The notes under the pieces are model-generated. The model was not told the DNA's origin. It did not search any database and saw nothing but the letters and a program-made list of their open reading frames with translations. 64,000 nt of DNA, from contig CATQJL010000001.1 of NCBI GenBank assembly GCA_958299035.1, forward strand, positions 77,583,594 to 77,647,593, written 5' to 3'. Positions 20,805 through 33,009 of this stretch are shown in pieces. The DNA comes from Cylicocyclus nassatus (taxonomy: Eukaryota; Nematoda; Chromadorea; Rhabditida; Strongylidae). The translations under genes were made by a program, and so were the position numbers. Within the stretch, counting starts at the first letter, position 1. Each line of letters opens with the position of its first letter.

Positions 20805-21240
20805 TTACCCAAATTTGGCATACATAATGTTTAGGGCGGGGCATGTGTCAATAAGCCATTTTGTTGCCAACCCATTGCTTCTATCGATTTATTGATTTTT
20901 GCTGTTTTTGCTTGGAAAATTCTTTATGTTTGCACAGAAAGAGTAGAAGGACTAATGGAATCTGAGCCAAATTTGGCATACGTAATGCAGGGGGGGAGTG
21001 TGTTAATATTTGTGTTTTGTCCATTTTGTCCGGGACACACGAGTTGCCTCTATTCATTTATTGATTTTTTGCTGTTTTTGCTTGAAAATTCTTTATGTTC
21101 GCTCAAGAAATGCAGAAGGATTGATGGGCCAGTAACAAGCCATTTTATTTGGGACACACAGGTTGCTCTCATTGATCTATTAGTTTTTTTTTTTGCGTGA
21201 TATCAGAACTGACAAAGCCAAAATTATGCCCATTTTTTCC
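20805..21240 (+). repeat. About 190-bp direct repeats of a tail-like sequence
   Basis: Two copies and a partial third of a unit containing CCAAATTTGGCATACxTAATG, a G-rich run and TTTATTGATTTTTGCTGTTT. The head resembles the tail repeat at 23.4 and 41.0 kb (AAACTTGGCACACATAT, then GGGGCGGG). Diverged and without coding potential. Confidence 0.6.
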
Positions 21241-21306
21241 TAATGCGCAGGTTGTGAATCAAAGTAGATCGTGCAGAACGGCAAATTGTTACATCTCCGC
21301 ATTATA

Positions 21307-22195
21307 TCAGGTTGTTGCATAAGTTCTGTCCGATTTGAATTTTTTGAATTCAAAAGTCATAACTTCTTTCAGAGTCAACTTTTTTCCAAGATCTTAGTTT
21401 CCTCGTGTTGAGTAATTAGTTGGCTATCAGGCTAATATTGAAACTTGTGGAAATCCTTGTTAAGGAAGAAGCAAGAACTCAAAAACTTCACAGTGTTTTT
21501 CTTCAAACCTGTCTTTTTTGACATGGCAATGCTCCATAATGAGAATTGATAGACATCTTTTCTAACATTTGATAGGTAGAGAATCTTTCGTAGATTATTC
21601 TTCAGTATAAAAGAGCCCATAGGGTTTGCGCTGTCGAGAGATTTTTTTGACCGAACAAAAAAGAAGCCACTTTTTGACCTCGCTTCAGCGCATATATGCA
21701 TGCCTAATTACGAATTATGAAAATTTTACAATTGACGTGAGCGCCGACAAGAGATTGGTGGATGGTCTCTGCTAACCCTTGCTTTACTCTAGCACCTCCA
21801 ACTTCGAAGTCGTCGAGTACTTCTATTCGCAGAAAGTTATTGCTTGTGAAACATCTTTACAGAAAACTGTGACAATAAATTTTACTAGAAAGACGCGTAT
21901 GCTAGCCTATTATACCCGTATTCCGCAACCATTTAAAAAAGCTTAAAGGGCGCATTGTGGAGATTTCCTCGCAAGAACATATTTCTAGGTTGAGAACGTA
22001 CCTCGGCCACTTGGAGATTTTAGGCCTGAAATCTCCTTACATTAAGAAATTTGTTGAAATTGATAAGCTTTAGAAAGCGCAAGAGAAGCACTTTTTAATG
22101 ATACCAACAATATTGCATTAGAGATGAAATTCTCTTAGAACAGCTGCTTCAAACATGAGGCAAAAAAATCGGACAGAACTTATGCGACAACCCAA
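21307..22195. mobile_element. TA-flanked mariner-tipped element
   Basis: An 889-bp element with tips TCAGGTTGTTGCATAAGTTC and GAACTTATGCGACAACCCAA, flanked by TA (21305-21306, 22196-22197). Frames inside (up to 89 codons on the - strand) show no DDE/D transposase motif. It is the third of three elements filling the gap between two halves of one duplicated block. Confidence 0.8.
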
Positions 22196-22215
22196 TAGAG
22201 TGAAACAAAAGATTT

Positions 22216-22238
22216 ACTCGGCAGCGAAGCTGCCGAGT
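22216..22238. repeat. Perfect 10-bp hairpin with GAA loop
   Basis: Arms ACTCGGCAGC and GCTGCCGAGT around GAA. It lies in a short GC-rich patch at the resumption of the duplicated block. It could form a stable stem-loop in RNA or a cruciform; no terminator-like T run follows. Confidence 0.6.
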
Positions 22239-22600
22239 ATCAACCGAACCTGCCGCGTAGTGGCAGAGAGCGGCTGGTATTATATATTTTGTAGTATATG
22301 AAAACCCGCTTTATCTAGTCTGTCATATCAGCTTTCATCTTCACTGTTTGATCTGAAGTTTAAAGCCTTCAAAAGTAAAGTTAAATTTTTTTTCTTTTAT
22401 TCTACTCCCTTCAAATCCATGCGATATGCTCAGATCTGCTTAAAATGATAATAATCTACGTTATAAGTGCGATGATTTGTGCTATGAAATGTTCGCCAAG
22501 GCCAACTCGGAAAATCTTGAGTCGAGAAGCTTTGACTCAAATTTGGCTGATCCCTGTGATTACTCACGCCGTTTAGAAAACTTAGTAAAAAAGTGATTGT
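22239..22600 (+). repeat. Inverted-duplication block (partner 32080-32400)
   Basis: The + strand matches the - strand of 32080-32400, including AAAACCCGCTTTATCTAG, TCAGATCTGCT and the AAAATCTTGAGTC..GAAGCTTTGACTC stretch. It is the innermost clear anchor of the window-scale palindrome; a CTCACGCCGT landmark extends it a little further. Confidence 0.8.
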
Positions 22601-22969
22601 AGAACTTTCACTCTGCAGAGGTAGAGCAGACTTAGTTCTAATAATGATAAGAAGACATCAGGATTCCCACGTGTTTGTAAGGATGAAACTTTAAAGGGTA
22701 AAAAGTTGCAGTTTTGCCTTACCTAAAATGCAGGGAAAATTGGGCATATTCGGTTTCTGGCAGTAAATTTTCACATGATAATGCGTTGAGTCCAACTTTC
22801 ACAGTACTACTTAACCGACTCGGTTATACGGTAATCAAAGCCTGTGCCTTCTAGTACTTTTGAGAGTAAGCTATGCTTTTTCGAACTAGAGCATTCTAGA
22901 AAAACCTTCCCGGAAACTGAAACATTCTGGCCAGAAAATCTTTCACTGAATAGTGACTACAGTTATATA

Positions 22970-24246
22970 GTAGGGTGTCTCATAATTTTTTACCGTTTCA
23001 ACTACAACTGCTGTATTTTTGCATATTGCCTTCACCTGATGTAAATTGAGTGATCATTTCACAGGGCTAAACAAGCTCTACAAGATGGCTATCAAAAGTC
23101 TGCACAACTCGTATCCCACGTGAAGTTTTGGGCTGAAATCTGATAGTAGTTGAAAACGAACTTTTCTGTCAAAAAATCTATCTCCGCCCCAAATCATCCA
23201 AAAAATTTCCCTTTGTCCTAGCATAATCTTGATACATCGCGTACTCAATTGTGAATGAGTGGTGGATGGCAAACTCCGTCCCTAGACGTCTTAGCTCCTC
23301 CCATGCATGGAATCATATCGCCCATACATACAAGACTACAATTATCTTATTATATATATGAAGTTGCGTATGTGCAGAATAGAAATTTTTATTTCTGAAC
23401 CGATTTGGACCAAACTTGGCACACATATAGTTCGGGGCGGGGGGGGGAAGGGTCATAGGCTACTTTTCGTCATCGATCGATATCGATTTTATCGATTTTT
23501 ATCGTTTTTTGCAGAATTTACCTACGGGGCTGGGAGTTGGTACAGGGGGATAATCGAGCATAGGGATTCCGAATACAATATTAGTTTTCAGGATTATCGA
23601 TTATTTTATCGATTTTTATCGATTTTTGCAAAATTTGCTACAGGGCTGGGACTTGGCACAGGGGGTAATCGAGCATGGAGATTCCGAATACAAAATTAGT
23701 TTTCAGGATTATCGATTATTTTATCGATTTTTATCGTTCGATTATTTTATCGATTTTTATCGCTTTTTGCAGAATTCACCTACGGGGCTGGGAGTGGCAC
23801 AGGGGGATAATCGAGCATGGGGATTTCGAATACAATATTAGTTTTCAGGATTATCGATTATTTTATCGATTTTATCGATTTTTGCAAAATTTGCTACAGG
23901 GCTGGGACTTGGCACAAGGGGTAAGTGGGCATGGCGATTCGAATACAATGTTAGTTTTCAGAATTACCGATTATTACCGATTTTATCAATTTTTTGAAAG
24001 TTTAAGCTACAGGGCTGGGGCTGGCACAGGGGGGTAAGTGAGCATGCTAATTTCGAAAACAACACAGGGAACGGGAAATAAAGTGTGTGGGCACAGGGAT
24101 AGAGATGGTACCTTTATTACAGTGCTTTGACAGGGCCGAGCGGGGTCCGGTAAGCAAGTTAGTGTATTTATATACATTGTAGGTGCCTCAGTTCTCGAGA
24201 TGTTAATGTTTAGGGTAAGAACGGTAAAAAATTGTGAGACACCTAA
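22970..24246. mobile_element. TA-flanked element carrying a tandem-repeat insert
   Basis: The tips GTAGGGTGTCTCATAATTTT and the inverse ending AAAAATTGTGAGACACCTAA lie between TA (22968-22969) and TA (24247-24248). The left subterminal motif (CAAGCTCTACAAGATGGC, 23073-23090) is shared with other families. Most of the interior (23380-24060) is a tail-type tandem array, probably a later insertion. Confidence 0.65.
23380..24060 (+). repeat. Tandem array of a tail-like repeat with ATCGATTTT runs
   Basis: After a head (CTGAACCGATTTGGACCAAA, ACTTGGCACACATATA, a G run, CTACTTTTCGTCATCGATCG) come about four units of 115-175 bp. Each has GGGCTGGGA-TTGGCACAGGGG, TCGAGCATGG, a TTAGTTTTCAGGATTATCGA stretch and ATCGATTTTTATCG. 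The same head and units occur at 41.0-42.1 kb and, inverted, at 33.0 kb. Confidence 0.85.
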
Positions 24247-24621
24247 TAAAAGTGTGCGTTGTATACCTGAAGGTTTGCAATCTATTAGATCGGTGCTAAA
24301 GTTTGTCATTTTCTTCGAAATGCCCGCAAATCTACCACAGTAAAGATAAACAAATATTTTGAGCTATGTCCGATGCAGATTTATCCTCTTTCCAACTCTG
24401 TACCTCCCAATGTGACTTGTTACGAGTGTGCTGAGATAATCGTTGGAAATCACAGCCCTTCGTTTTCACCATGTCCAACTTTTTCAGACTTATTGGGGAC
24501 TTTCGAGGAACTTGTAATAGTCAGCAGAGAGGGCAAACCTTTTGCCAACTAAAGACATGCTTTTTCTTTTTCAAGCTACTTTCTCGCCGTTTGTATCACC
24601 TGTCACCTGTATCTTCGTTAA

Positions 24622-27600
24622 TCATCGTGTTGCACGAGCGGTTACCAGTGATGCCTCCATTCGTCCGTCTCGGGCGATTGTTGACCAGTATTTACGTATC
24701 GCACCAGGAACACGTGGAACGCTCTGAAGGACTTCATTAAAGGACTTCGTAAACATATCTGACTGTCGCGTCGGCGGTTTTCCTCGTTCGCGTTTGACGT
24801 CCAGTGGTATCCAATCTGTTACAGCTCTCGTCCACCGGTTGTCGTCGAAACGCATTACGTGCCCGGCCCATCTTATCTTGTTCTGCTTGGCGTACGCGGC
24901 AGCGTCCCTGATCTTCGATCGTTGACGTAGGGTAGGACTTCGTAATTCTTGCCTCACTTGCGTGAGTCGATTCTTAGCATCACTCTCTCAACAGCTCGTT
25001 CGATGACGCTAACCGCGTGTTCGTCCTGCTTTCTCATTGTCCATGTTTCTGAAGCGTACGTCAAAGCAGGAAGAAACGTCGAGTTGAAAAGGTGGGCGCG
25101 GAGCCGGATGTTCTTGGTCTTCTTCACTACGTCCTTAGTTGTCTTATATGCTCCCCATGCTGCACGTTTCCTCCTGCTCAGTTCCGGAGCTAGATCATAT
25201 TGAGTTCACGATCTAGGTAGGTGTAGCTTGAGCATTCGGTGATGTTCGTCCCGTTGAGCATGAAAGGAGCATCAGGCACTCTTCCGTTCCTCATAAACAT
25301 CGTCTTCGTTAGATTCAGCCGTAGACCCATCTTTCCACACACTTCGTCAAACTGGGCCAGCGTTTGTTCCGCCTGCGTGATGCTTGGTGTTATCAATACG
25401 ATGTCATCAGCAAAGCGAAGGTAAGGTAGCTGCCGGCCGTCGACTTTCACTTCCATGTTGTCCCATTCCAACTTTCGCATGACGTTCTCCAGAGCGGCAC
25501 TGAATGGTTTCGGCGATATAGTGTCGCCTTGTCGCACGCCACTTTTCACGTCGATGATGACATCCTTGTAGAATGGTGATATGATGGTTGTGAAGTCATT
25601 ATACAGCTCACGAATTATCTTGATGTAATGAGTCGGAATACCTTGATTGCTCAAGGCATCACCGAGTCGAAGGCCTTCTTCTAATCGATGAAGGTAAGAA
25701 AGAGCGGCATCTTATACTCTCGTGACACTTCAATGAGCCTTGACACCGTGTGTATGTGGTCTATCGTGCTGAGTCCTCTTCGAAACCCAGCTTTCTCGCA
25801 TGGCTGTCCTTCGTCTAACTCTCTTCCGATCCTGTTGAGAATAACTCGCGTAAAGAGCTTGTAGACTACAGGTAACAGGCAGATAGGATTATAATTGCCG
25901 ATGTCGCAGAGATTTTCCTTCTTGTGCAGCAACACGGTCTTGCTAGTCTTCCACTGCCCTAGAACCTTGCCTTCCGCCAGGTACCGCGTGAAGAGCCTTA
26001 CCAGGTCTAAATGAGAACTGGCGAAAGATTCTCCAAATGTTGTGCTTTAATCCTGGGGGGAGCGAATGCTTTACGGTTCTTCATCGACATGATAGCATGG
26101 CGAATTTCGGAAGGAAGAACAGACGGTGCGACATACTCGTACTCCTTGAGATGGCATGGTGGAAGGTGGACGTGGCTCGCAAAGAGATCCGAGTAGAAAT
26201 CGTGGGTGACCTTCTTTGATCTTCGGGAAGCAGTCATGGTTCCTTCAGGACGACGAAGTGCGGTCATCTTTGTCTTGAAGTTGACGAAGCTTCGGCGGGC
26301 GTTGCGTATACTTCTTCCAGCCTCCGCGGCGTCAACCATCACTGCTACTCTTCTCTCGAGGTCTTCTTTTATCGCTTCTCTGCATCGCTTCGCAAGCTCG
26401 GACGTCAGTTGGTAGTTGCCTGTGGCTTGTGCGCATCCACGTTGGCGTATCAGCTCCAAAGTCTCCGTGGTGAGGCGCCTCGTATTTTTAGACTCTGAGC
26501 CTTCTTGGCACAATCGTGGAGATGTTGTGCGAATCGTTCGCATTCTTCGTCGATGTTGTCCATCACGGTATCTCGCCATGAGCCGGATATCGAAGAAAAC
26601 AGATCCCAGTTGGTGGTATTCATGGGACGATGTTTTCTGAACTTGACGGCTCTCTCTCCATTCCGCGGAAAGTAGGATTTGGCGCGTAGGAGACGATGGT
26701 CTGATCCCGTGTAGATCGGAACAACAGCGACGTCCGTCAGGTAGTACCTTCTGTTGACGATGATGTGGTCAATCTCGTTATGGTACTCTCCACCGGGCGA
26801 TTCCCAGGTCCAACGTTGGAAAGAGGGCTTTTGGAACTGTGAGTTTCCATGAATAGTCCTCGTCGTCGTGATAAACTCGGACAGTCTCTCCCCTTGTTCG
26901 TTCCACTGCAAACCATGGGCTCCGATGTGAAGTTCCTTAGTCGACCTTCTAGTTCCGATCTTCGCGTTGAAATCACCGACGATGATCTTGTAGAAGGTAT
27001 GATCTTCTCTGTAGAGCTCCAAATCCATATAGAATTTCTCGAGTTCGTTTTCGTCGTAGCTGGATGTTGGGGCATACGCAATGAAGACGGTCAAGGCAGA
27101 GATTGATCCACATCTTGATATTCGCAAACGTCCGATTCGAGTTGTAAGTTGTTCGAACGAATCGATGTTCATGGCCAAACCAGGGTAAAGCGGGGGGTGC
27201 GGCACTCGACCGTCGGATACGACCCCCCCCCCCTGATTGCTGTCTTAATAAGACCCCCCTCCTAAACTATACACTTAAGATAGTATTACCTGAAGGCTCT
27301 GTCAAACATAATGGACAACATATCCATAATTAGCATGTCAAATACCCCCTGTAGACAAAGTGTGAGCGAATTCTGAAGATTCAAGATACTAGGCTACCTA
27401 AGTGAAATGGTCAAATTCCAACATGGTTAACTTTGTTTTAAAGGTGAATTAGCTATCCGTTTTTGCACTCAAGACAAAGCACTACTCCTTCTTTGTCCAC
27501 CTCAGGAATCCCGCTTCAGAAGACCTCCAAACTGTGGAATTAGAAGCCAACCAAAATCTCATTTTTCCCATTTTTCGCTTTTGATGGCTGTGCTTTCAAA

Positions 27601-28627
27601 ATATTACTCAGAGCTAAGAAGACGAATCAGGCTCAAAACATCCCTATGGAATCTACGAGGTTTAGGCTATCGATTCATATAAATATTGTCCACTAAAAAT
27701 GTTTTTTGATATAGTTAATGGCCTGCGGCACCCCCCCTCAAAACCTGCGGCTGCCGCAGGGGTGCCGCAGGGGTGCCGCAGGCCATTAACTATATCAAAA
27801 AAACATTTTTAGCGGACAATATTTATATAAATCGATAGCCTAAACCTCGTAGATTCCATGGGGATGTTTTGAGCCTGATTCGTCTTCTTAGCTCTGAGTA
27901 ATATTTGGTGAAAGCACAGCCATCAAAAGCGAAAAATGGGAAAAATGAGATTTTGGTTGGCTTCTAATTCCACAGTTTGGAGGTCTTCTGAAGCGGAATT
28001 CCTGAGGTGGACAAAGAAGGAGTAGTGCTTTGTCTTGAGTGCAAAAACGGATAGCTAATTCACCTTTAAAACAAAGTTAACCATGTTGGAATTTGACCAT
28101 TTCACTTAGGTAGCCTAGTATCTTGAATCTTCAGAATTCGCTCACACTTTGTCTACAGGGGTTAATTGACGTGCTAATTATGGATATGATACGAATATCA
28201 TGTTATCGCTATAATCAGATCACCTAACTACGACCCCCTCCCCTTTTGACTCCTCAATACGACCCCCCTCTGCGGCGTGCCGCACCCCCCGCTTTACCCT
28301 GGGCCAAACTCGTGTTGACAAGGACTCCCACTCCACCTACTCCTCGACTGTCGCATGGTCCTAGAAACAGTTCTTCTCCAGTCTCCAATGTGGCGTTCAT
28401 TCGTGGTGCCTCCTTGTCTCGGTCAGTCAGATGACGTCGTACTTGATCTTCCTTGCTTGCATCATGAGGTCTTCGATAGATGCGTCCGATGCCAGCGTCC
28501 TCGCGTTGTAAGCACAGATCGTCATCATAGTCCGTCTCGTTTTCGGCAGCCTAGATCGCCTTTCAAACCTTGTCCCCACTGGCGCTGCCTTACCAATGGC
28601 TCTTCCAAGATTAAAGGAGCTTTCCAT
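24622..28627 (-). pseudogene. RTE endonuclease-reverse transcriptase, disrupted
   Basis: Pieces in - strand order. At 28627-28427 the N-terminus with CAYNARTL of the AP endonuclease reads to a TGA at 28427-28429, where a Gly of GLTETR is expected. After a nested element (27181-28301), 27174-26450 holds VGDFNAKIG and the TGSDHR motif. At 26579-26007 the linker follows in another frame. At 25935-25681 comes the RT start (PICLLPVVYKLF, EKAGFRRGLST, LTFID), ended by an amber codon at 25681-25683. At 25654-25190 lie GVRQGDTISP and the catalytic FADD (about 25414-25403). At 24957-24622 the C-terminal IRWAGHVMRF..RWTRAV region follows. At least one stop, two or more frameshifts and a small deletion near 25660 separate the pieces. 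The product would have reverse-transcribed element RNA at nicked nuclear DNA. Similarity to strongylid nematode copies is from memory. Confidence 0.9.
27181..28301. mobile_element. hAT-like foldback element inside the LINE
   Basis: A 1121-bp element with tips CAGGGTAAAGCGGGGGGTGC and the exact inverse, flanked by the 8-bp duplication GGCCAAAC (27173-27180 and 28302-28309), which is the hAT signature. The whole element is a near-perfect hairpin centred at about 27745, with C/G-rich tips and a G/C-rich centre (GCCGCAGG repeats). Arms differ at very few positions, so it is young or kept uniform. It has no coding capacity and interrupts the endonuclease frame. Confidence 0.93.
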
Positions 28628-29654
28628 ATTATCACTATGTCGAACAAGATTTTACTCGCAGAAATAGCTTATTGGGCTCAGAACCCCCGCGAGGGACGAT
28701 AGGAGCTTATTTGTTGGAGGCGACTCCGAACTCGCCTCCCCACACACCTACCCGGGAAATTAGAGTGCAAGCTTTTAGTGGAGGCAGAGAGTCCGTCCCC
28801 CGGCTCCGCTTGCTTTTCAGAGCAGGCGCGGGGTCGCTTTTGGTCGGCGATTATCCCCCTACCGCCAGGACGTCCCACGTAGCCTCGCGACTAACCGGCT
28901 GTGATCCCTCTATGAGGGAGATCCGTGACTCTCTCATAACTTTGCTAAAGAATTTTTCAAAAGTCTCGAGTTTTGAAAAAACCTCATAACCTGCTATTGC
29001 AACAATCAAATCGAAATCTTCAAAACACCAAGTCTCATTACTCGATTATTACAATCACTAACCATGTGAAGTCGATTTTCGGCCAAAGTATGAAGATTCA
29101 AAAACATCAATGTGCTTTCAAGATAAATATTGCGATTTTCCCCTCTCGCATGTTATGCCGAAAAAAGCAACTATTTGAAAAAGGAGAATGAATTGCAGTG
29201 AATGGTACCTGAACTGTCTACCGTTTTCATTTCTTCGTAAGAGGATAGAATAGGCCGGATATTCTGTTTATCATTACTGTACGAAATTGGCAGGTTATTT
29301 TAAGCCTTACAAAACTTTTGCACCGACCTAATACAATAGTTTTCAATGAGCTCTATACGATTGTTTCAATAGAAATATTCTGATTAAAGTTTGATACAAA
29401 AATTTTTGGTGAGAATGAAAAAGAAAGCCTATATGAACCACTTTAATTTATCAGGCGGTCGTCCCAAATTAACACTATTTGGAATCTCAAATAGTTTTAC
29501 ATTTAATAAAATTGACCTTATATGACTTTAATGATAGCTGCTGCTTTCGCTGTATAAAATCAGGGAGTATTCAATCCAAGAACAAGGGAAAGGTTAATAG
29601 AAAAGTAGTTGGTTTTGGAAATTTTGGCTATTATATGTTTATCTGCAAATCATA

Positions 29655-30668
29655 TTAGGTTGTCCCGAAAGTTTTGTCCGTTTCTTCGACCTATCATAAA
29701 AAATACGTGGATCAAAGATAGAGAAACGCTCTAAGCACTACCCGACGCATCTTTTCCTCCTCTTTCTAATTGTCATAATCTTGTGCAGATTACTCTGTTG
29801 CTCACTGAGATAAACTCCGAAATTTCGAACCCATGGTTTTTACTATGTCCAAGTTTGACAATTTTTCACAATCTTCATTTTCAACTTTTGGAAGACTTTT
29901 GATAGCCCTCAGATAGAGTAAACAAAGGGCAATGCAATGCAATTATTTGGCATATTTAGCTGGCTTTTCAATATTTTCAAAAATAATTCTTTCAAAGTCT
30001 TCACTTTTGCGAAATTCTAAAATACAGAAACGCCTCGGACACTAAAAAATCATCGGATTTTGAAGCTTTCAAAAACCGATTACGATTATTCACTATTTTT
30101 ACGAAGCAAATAAGCGTTTACCGCTTCGAAATATAAGATTTTGCATTTTACGTGTACACGCTGGGGTCAAATTCAAGAATTACGAAAATTTTATCGCCAA
30201 AGACCCCGCAAATTGGAGAGTAAACACACTCACTGGAAAGAGGAGGAAAACCTGCATCGAATAACACCTTAGTTGTGCGCCGTTTCATGATCTCTGGCTT
30301 TTGGCATCACCAAAAGAGGAATTTGATAGCATCAGAAAAAAAATTTTAAAAATTTTCAAGGCTGGCTATAGATGCCGCTAGATTGCATTATATTGCCATT
30401 TGTTTGCTCTATCTAACTGTTGCCAAAGTTTTTCCGAAAGTCAAAAATAAAGACTGTGAAAAATTGCTAAACTTGGACACAGTAACAACCATGGGTTCGA
30501 AATTTCGGCGTTTATCTCAGTGAACAAAAGATTAATTGGCATGGAGGCATGACAATTAGAAAGAGAAGGAAAAGATGCGTCGGATAGTGCTTAGAGCGTT
30601 TCCCTTCTTCGTTCCACGCGTTTTTATGATAGATTGAAAAAACGGACAGAACTTTCGGGACAATCTAA
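29655..30668. mobile_element. TA-flanked foldback element
   Basis: A 1014-bp hairpin with tips TTAGGTTGTCCCGAAAGTTT and ACTTTCGGGACAATCTAA, flanked by TA (29653-29654, 30669-30670). Arms 29655-29960 and 30360-30668 mirror each other closely; the middle 400 bp is less symmetric. No transposase. Confidence 0.9.
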
Positions 30669-31035
30669 TATATTGCAAGCGCAATAGAATGCGAGATTCG
30701 TGAGATAGCTAGGATTTGTTTTGAGCTCACCGTAAAGGAAAAACCTGGAAACCCATAGAGAGCTGCTATACCCTAAAGGCATTAAAAACCAGATTCTGGA
30801 AGTGATTCGGAAGCATGACTCAAAATCACAAAATTTGAGCCAGAATTCTTGACAGATCTTTATAGATTTTTTCAAATTCATCATATGAAGGCAGAAGAAA
30901 GTGCAAGAGTACATGCTCCAGCAATTAGTAATTTCGTGAATTTTTATGCAAGGTTGCGATTTTTCTTAGCTATCAAGCATGCGAATCTTTCTAGATCTCG
31001 GCTTCGAACTTTATGAGGATCAGAATTTGAGGATA

Positions 31036-31865
31036 TTAGGTTGGTGCAAAACAAAGTTCGTTTTGCAAAATTTTACTTTAAAAAGTTGCAACATTGTCCA
31101 TTCTTCATTCTTTGACCTTTTTTAACCCAAAGCGCTCTTGTCTACTGAGATCGCAAACGAGAAAAAAACATGCGAGGTTTTCAAAAAAGAAACCGAAAGT
31201 TTTTTCTTAAATCCCGTCTTGATTGCAACTTCCTTCAAGTTTGGTTCCTATGGCTATCAATCAACTTACTTTTGGAGTCAATCCAGAGTGTATGTTTGTA
31301 TAGACAAAACTCCAACGAAGGGGATCTGTAATAACAAATTAAAATTCAAAATTGTTCACTCTTTTAGCCTATAGGTGGTAGGAGAGAAAGTCCCAAACTA
31401 TGAAATCCGGAATTATGCACTGAATAGCTAAGTTTTTTTTTGCAATTGTTGGCAATATGATCTGACCTAAAGCATACAGAAATGAGCTATGCTGGGCAAT
31501 CTCCTTAATCAGAAATTTTGTTTTGGTCCGCCAATTTCTCAGTCCAGATAGATCCGAAAACTTATTTAAACATGCAGTAGGTGAACAATATCAATACCAT
31601 ACGGTAGCTGTGTATCACAACGAATTCGTTCATGCACCTGAATTGTGGCCAAGAAAGTCGAAGCAATGAAATTTCGATTTCGAGTGCTGCTGTGCAAGAT
31701 GCTGGTGAAGTTTTCACAGATGAGTTAGAGGCTTAATTTCAATACTTTCAAAAGGCACATGAAGAAAGCTTTCCGATGATGTGCAAGATTTTTATCGAAA
31801 AAGAAAGTGTGAAACGTTTGGAAAATAAACTCAGAATAACGGACATTATTTTTGCTTCAACCTAA
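31036..31865. mobile_element. TA-flanked mariner-tipped element
   Basis: An 830-bp element with tips TTAGGTTGGTGCAAAACAAA and ACATTATTTTTGCTTCAACC..TAA, flanked by TA (31034-31035, 31866-31867). A partial second copy lies at 35490-35826. Interior segments also recur in the element at 48243 (the GTCCCAAACTATGAAA stretch near 31400, inverted near 48760). Frames are short and no DDE/D motif is seen. Confidence 0.8.
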
Positions 31866-32079
31866 TATCTGAGTGCGGCTGTAACGCTTGCTTTGCTCTG
31901 TCGAAAGGTAGCACAAACATTCAAAAAGCAACAAGAATATAATTTACAAGCTGGCACCCCGGTTTCCACCCCGTTCTGGAGAAAGTCCATTGTGCTTGAT
32001 TTTTCATGTAGCGAAATTTACCCTTTTTCTGATTCCTACTCATCTTGAGTTTGCTTTCTACCGTCCTAAGCCTATTTAT

Positions 32080-32960
32080 ACGGCGTGAGAGGTCCAGGAA
32101 TCAATTAAATTCGAGTCAAAGCTTCTTGGCTCAAGATTTTCCGATTTGACCTTGAAGAGTTACATTTTAGCACAAATTTTCGCAATTATAACGTAAATCA
32201 TAATCATCTTGAGCAAATCTGAGCATTTTTCTTAAATTTGGAGGAGGTAAAGTAAAAAAGAAGAATTCAAGTTTTAATCCCTCTGAAGGTTTTGAACTTC
32301 CGATTCTACAGTGACTTCCAAAAATGGAATTTATAAGAGCTAGATGAAGCGGGTTTTTAGATGCTACAAAAAATTTTCAAAAAAAAACTGACCCTTCGAA
32401 AGTTAGCGTTAAAGCGGCAATGCTTGATTATGAACCAACACAGTAAAATTTATCAAATGTATGGCTTTCTCAAAAGCATATATATATGTGATATTTGATG
32501 TTTCGATGTCTTCTACGAATATCTAGACACTGCTTTGTGAAACTTGCTCTATTTTGGCTCCATAATATGTAAGCAATCTTTCATTTCAGCGTAATTTGCT
32601 GCAGAACTTTTGGCACTCAACGTCATTGTAATTTAGCTGTTTTCGAAAATAGCGTCACTGTTCACGATCGCAAAAGTTCTACATAGAGATATTCAATTCA
32701 AGCAATCGAATTTGCTATTCAACTTGTGCATGTGCATAAGAACGTCCGCCTGGTATTATCATGATTTCAAGTAAACCCTAGAAAAATCTGTACATAATGC
32801 ACTTGCACCAAGGACAAGAATGCAGTGCACAATTCATATCCAGTATCAACGACACTATTTGGCCTAATGTAACCATATCAAATTTCCGTATTCTGACAAG
32901 GGATGGATACTTGGTCGAGAATTGCAACAAATGAAGTGGAAACTCAACGAGACTACAACT
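32080..32960 (-). repeat. Inverted-duplication block, uninterrupted version
   Basis: On the - strand this matches 19020-19545 followed directly by about 22240-22600, without the 2.65 kb of transposons that separate those parts in the left arm. It therefore serves as the empty-site version of the locus. Confidence 0.82.
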
Positions 32961-33009
32961 ACGAAATTCCATTCATTTCCAAATTTGTTGTAAACTGTCA
33001 TATAGAGCA

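Larger units (their letters stand above)
24586..28931 (-). mobile_element. RTE-clade LINE, about 3.2 kb plus an insert
   Basis: A non-LTR retrotransposon on the - strand, inserted in a foldback element. Removing the nested hAT-like element and its duplication leaves about 3217 bp, the usual full length of RTE elements. It has a 5' region (28630-28931), endonuclease, linker, RT and C-terminal domains in order, then a short 3' end with ACAGGTG repeats (24590-24615, - strand). The base composition is markedly more GC-rich than the surroundings. The coding region is broken in several places, so it is inactive. Confidence 0.93.
24285..29331. mobile_element. TA-flanked foldback element split by an RTE LINE
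   Basis: The tips TTAGATCGGTGCTAAAGTTT and ACAAAACTTTTGCACCGACC..TAA are flanked by TA (24283-24284, 29332-29333). Outside the insert, 24285-24585 and 28932-29331 follow the intact relative at 19546-20541. Without the LINE the element would be about 700 bp. No transposase. Confidence 0.8.

Noticed and set aside
20805..21240. Possible structured RNA gene because of repeated conserved blocks
   Set aside because: The blocks are diverged direct repeats of the tail-type family with no conserved stem or promoter.
23307..24037. Overlapping frames with YRFLSF/FYRFLQN repeats as a repetitive protein
   Set aside because: They are translations of the ATCGATTTTTATCG tandem array in several frames, with no start or splice context.
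26416..27106. + strand frames opposite the RTE coding region
   Set aside because: Antisense shadows of the LINE, which is clearly coding on the - strand.
24586..28931. LTR retrotransposon or host endonuclease gene
   Set aside because: Domain order (AP endonuclease, RT with FADD, C-terminal RxRWAGHxxR region), size and lack of LTRs fit an RTE LINE; the frame is broken.
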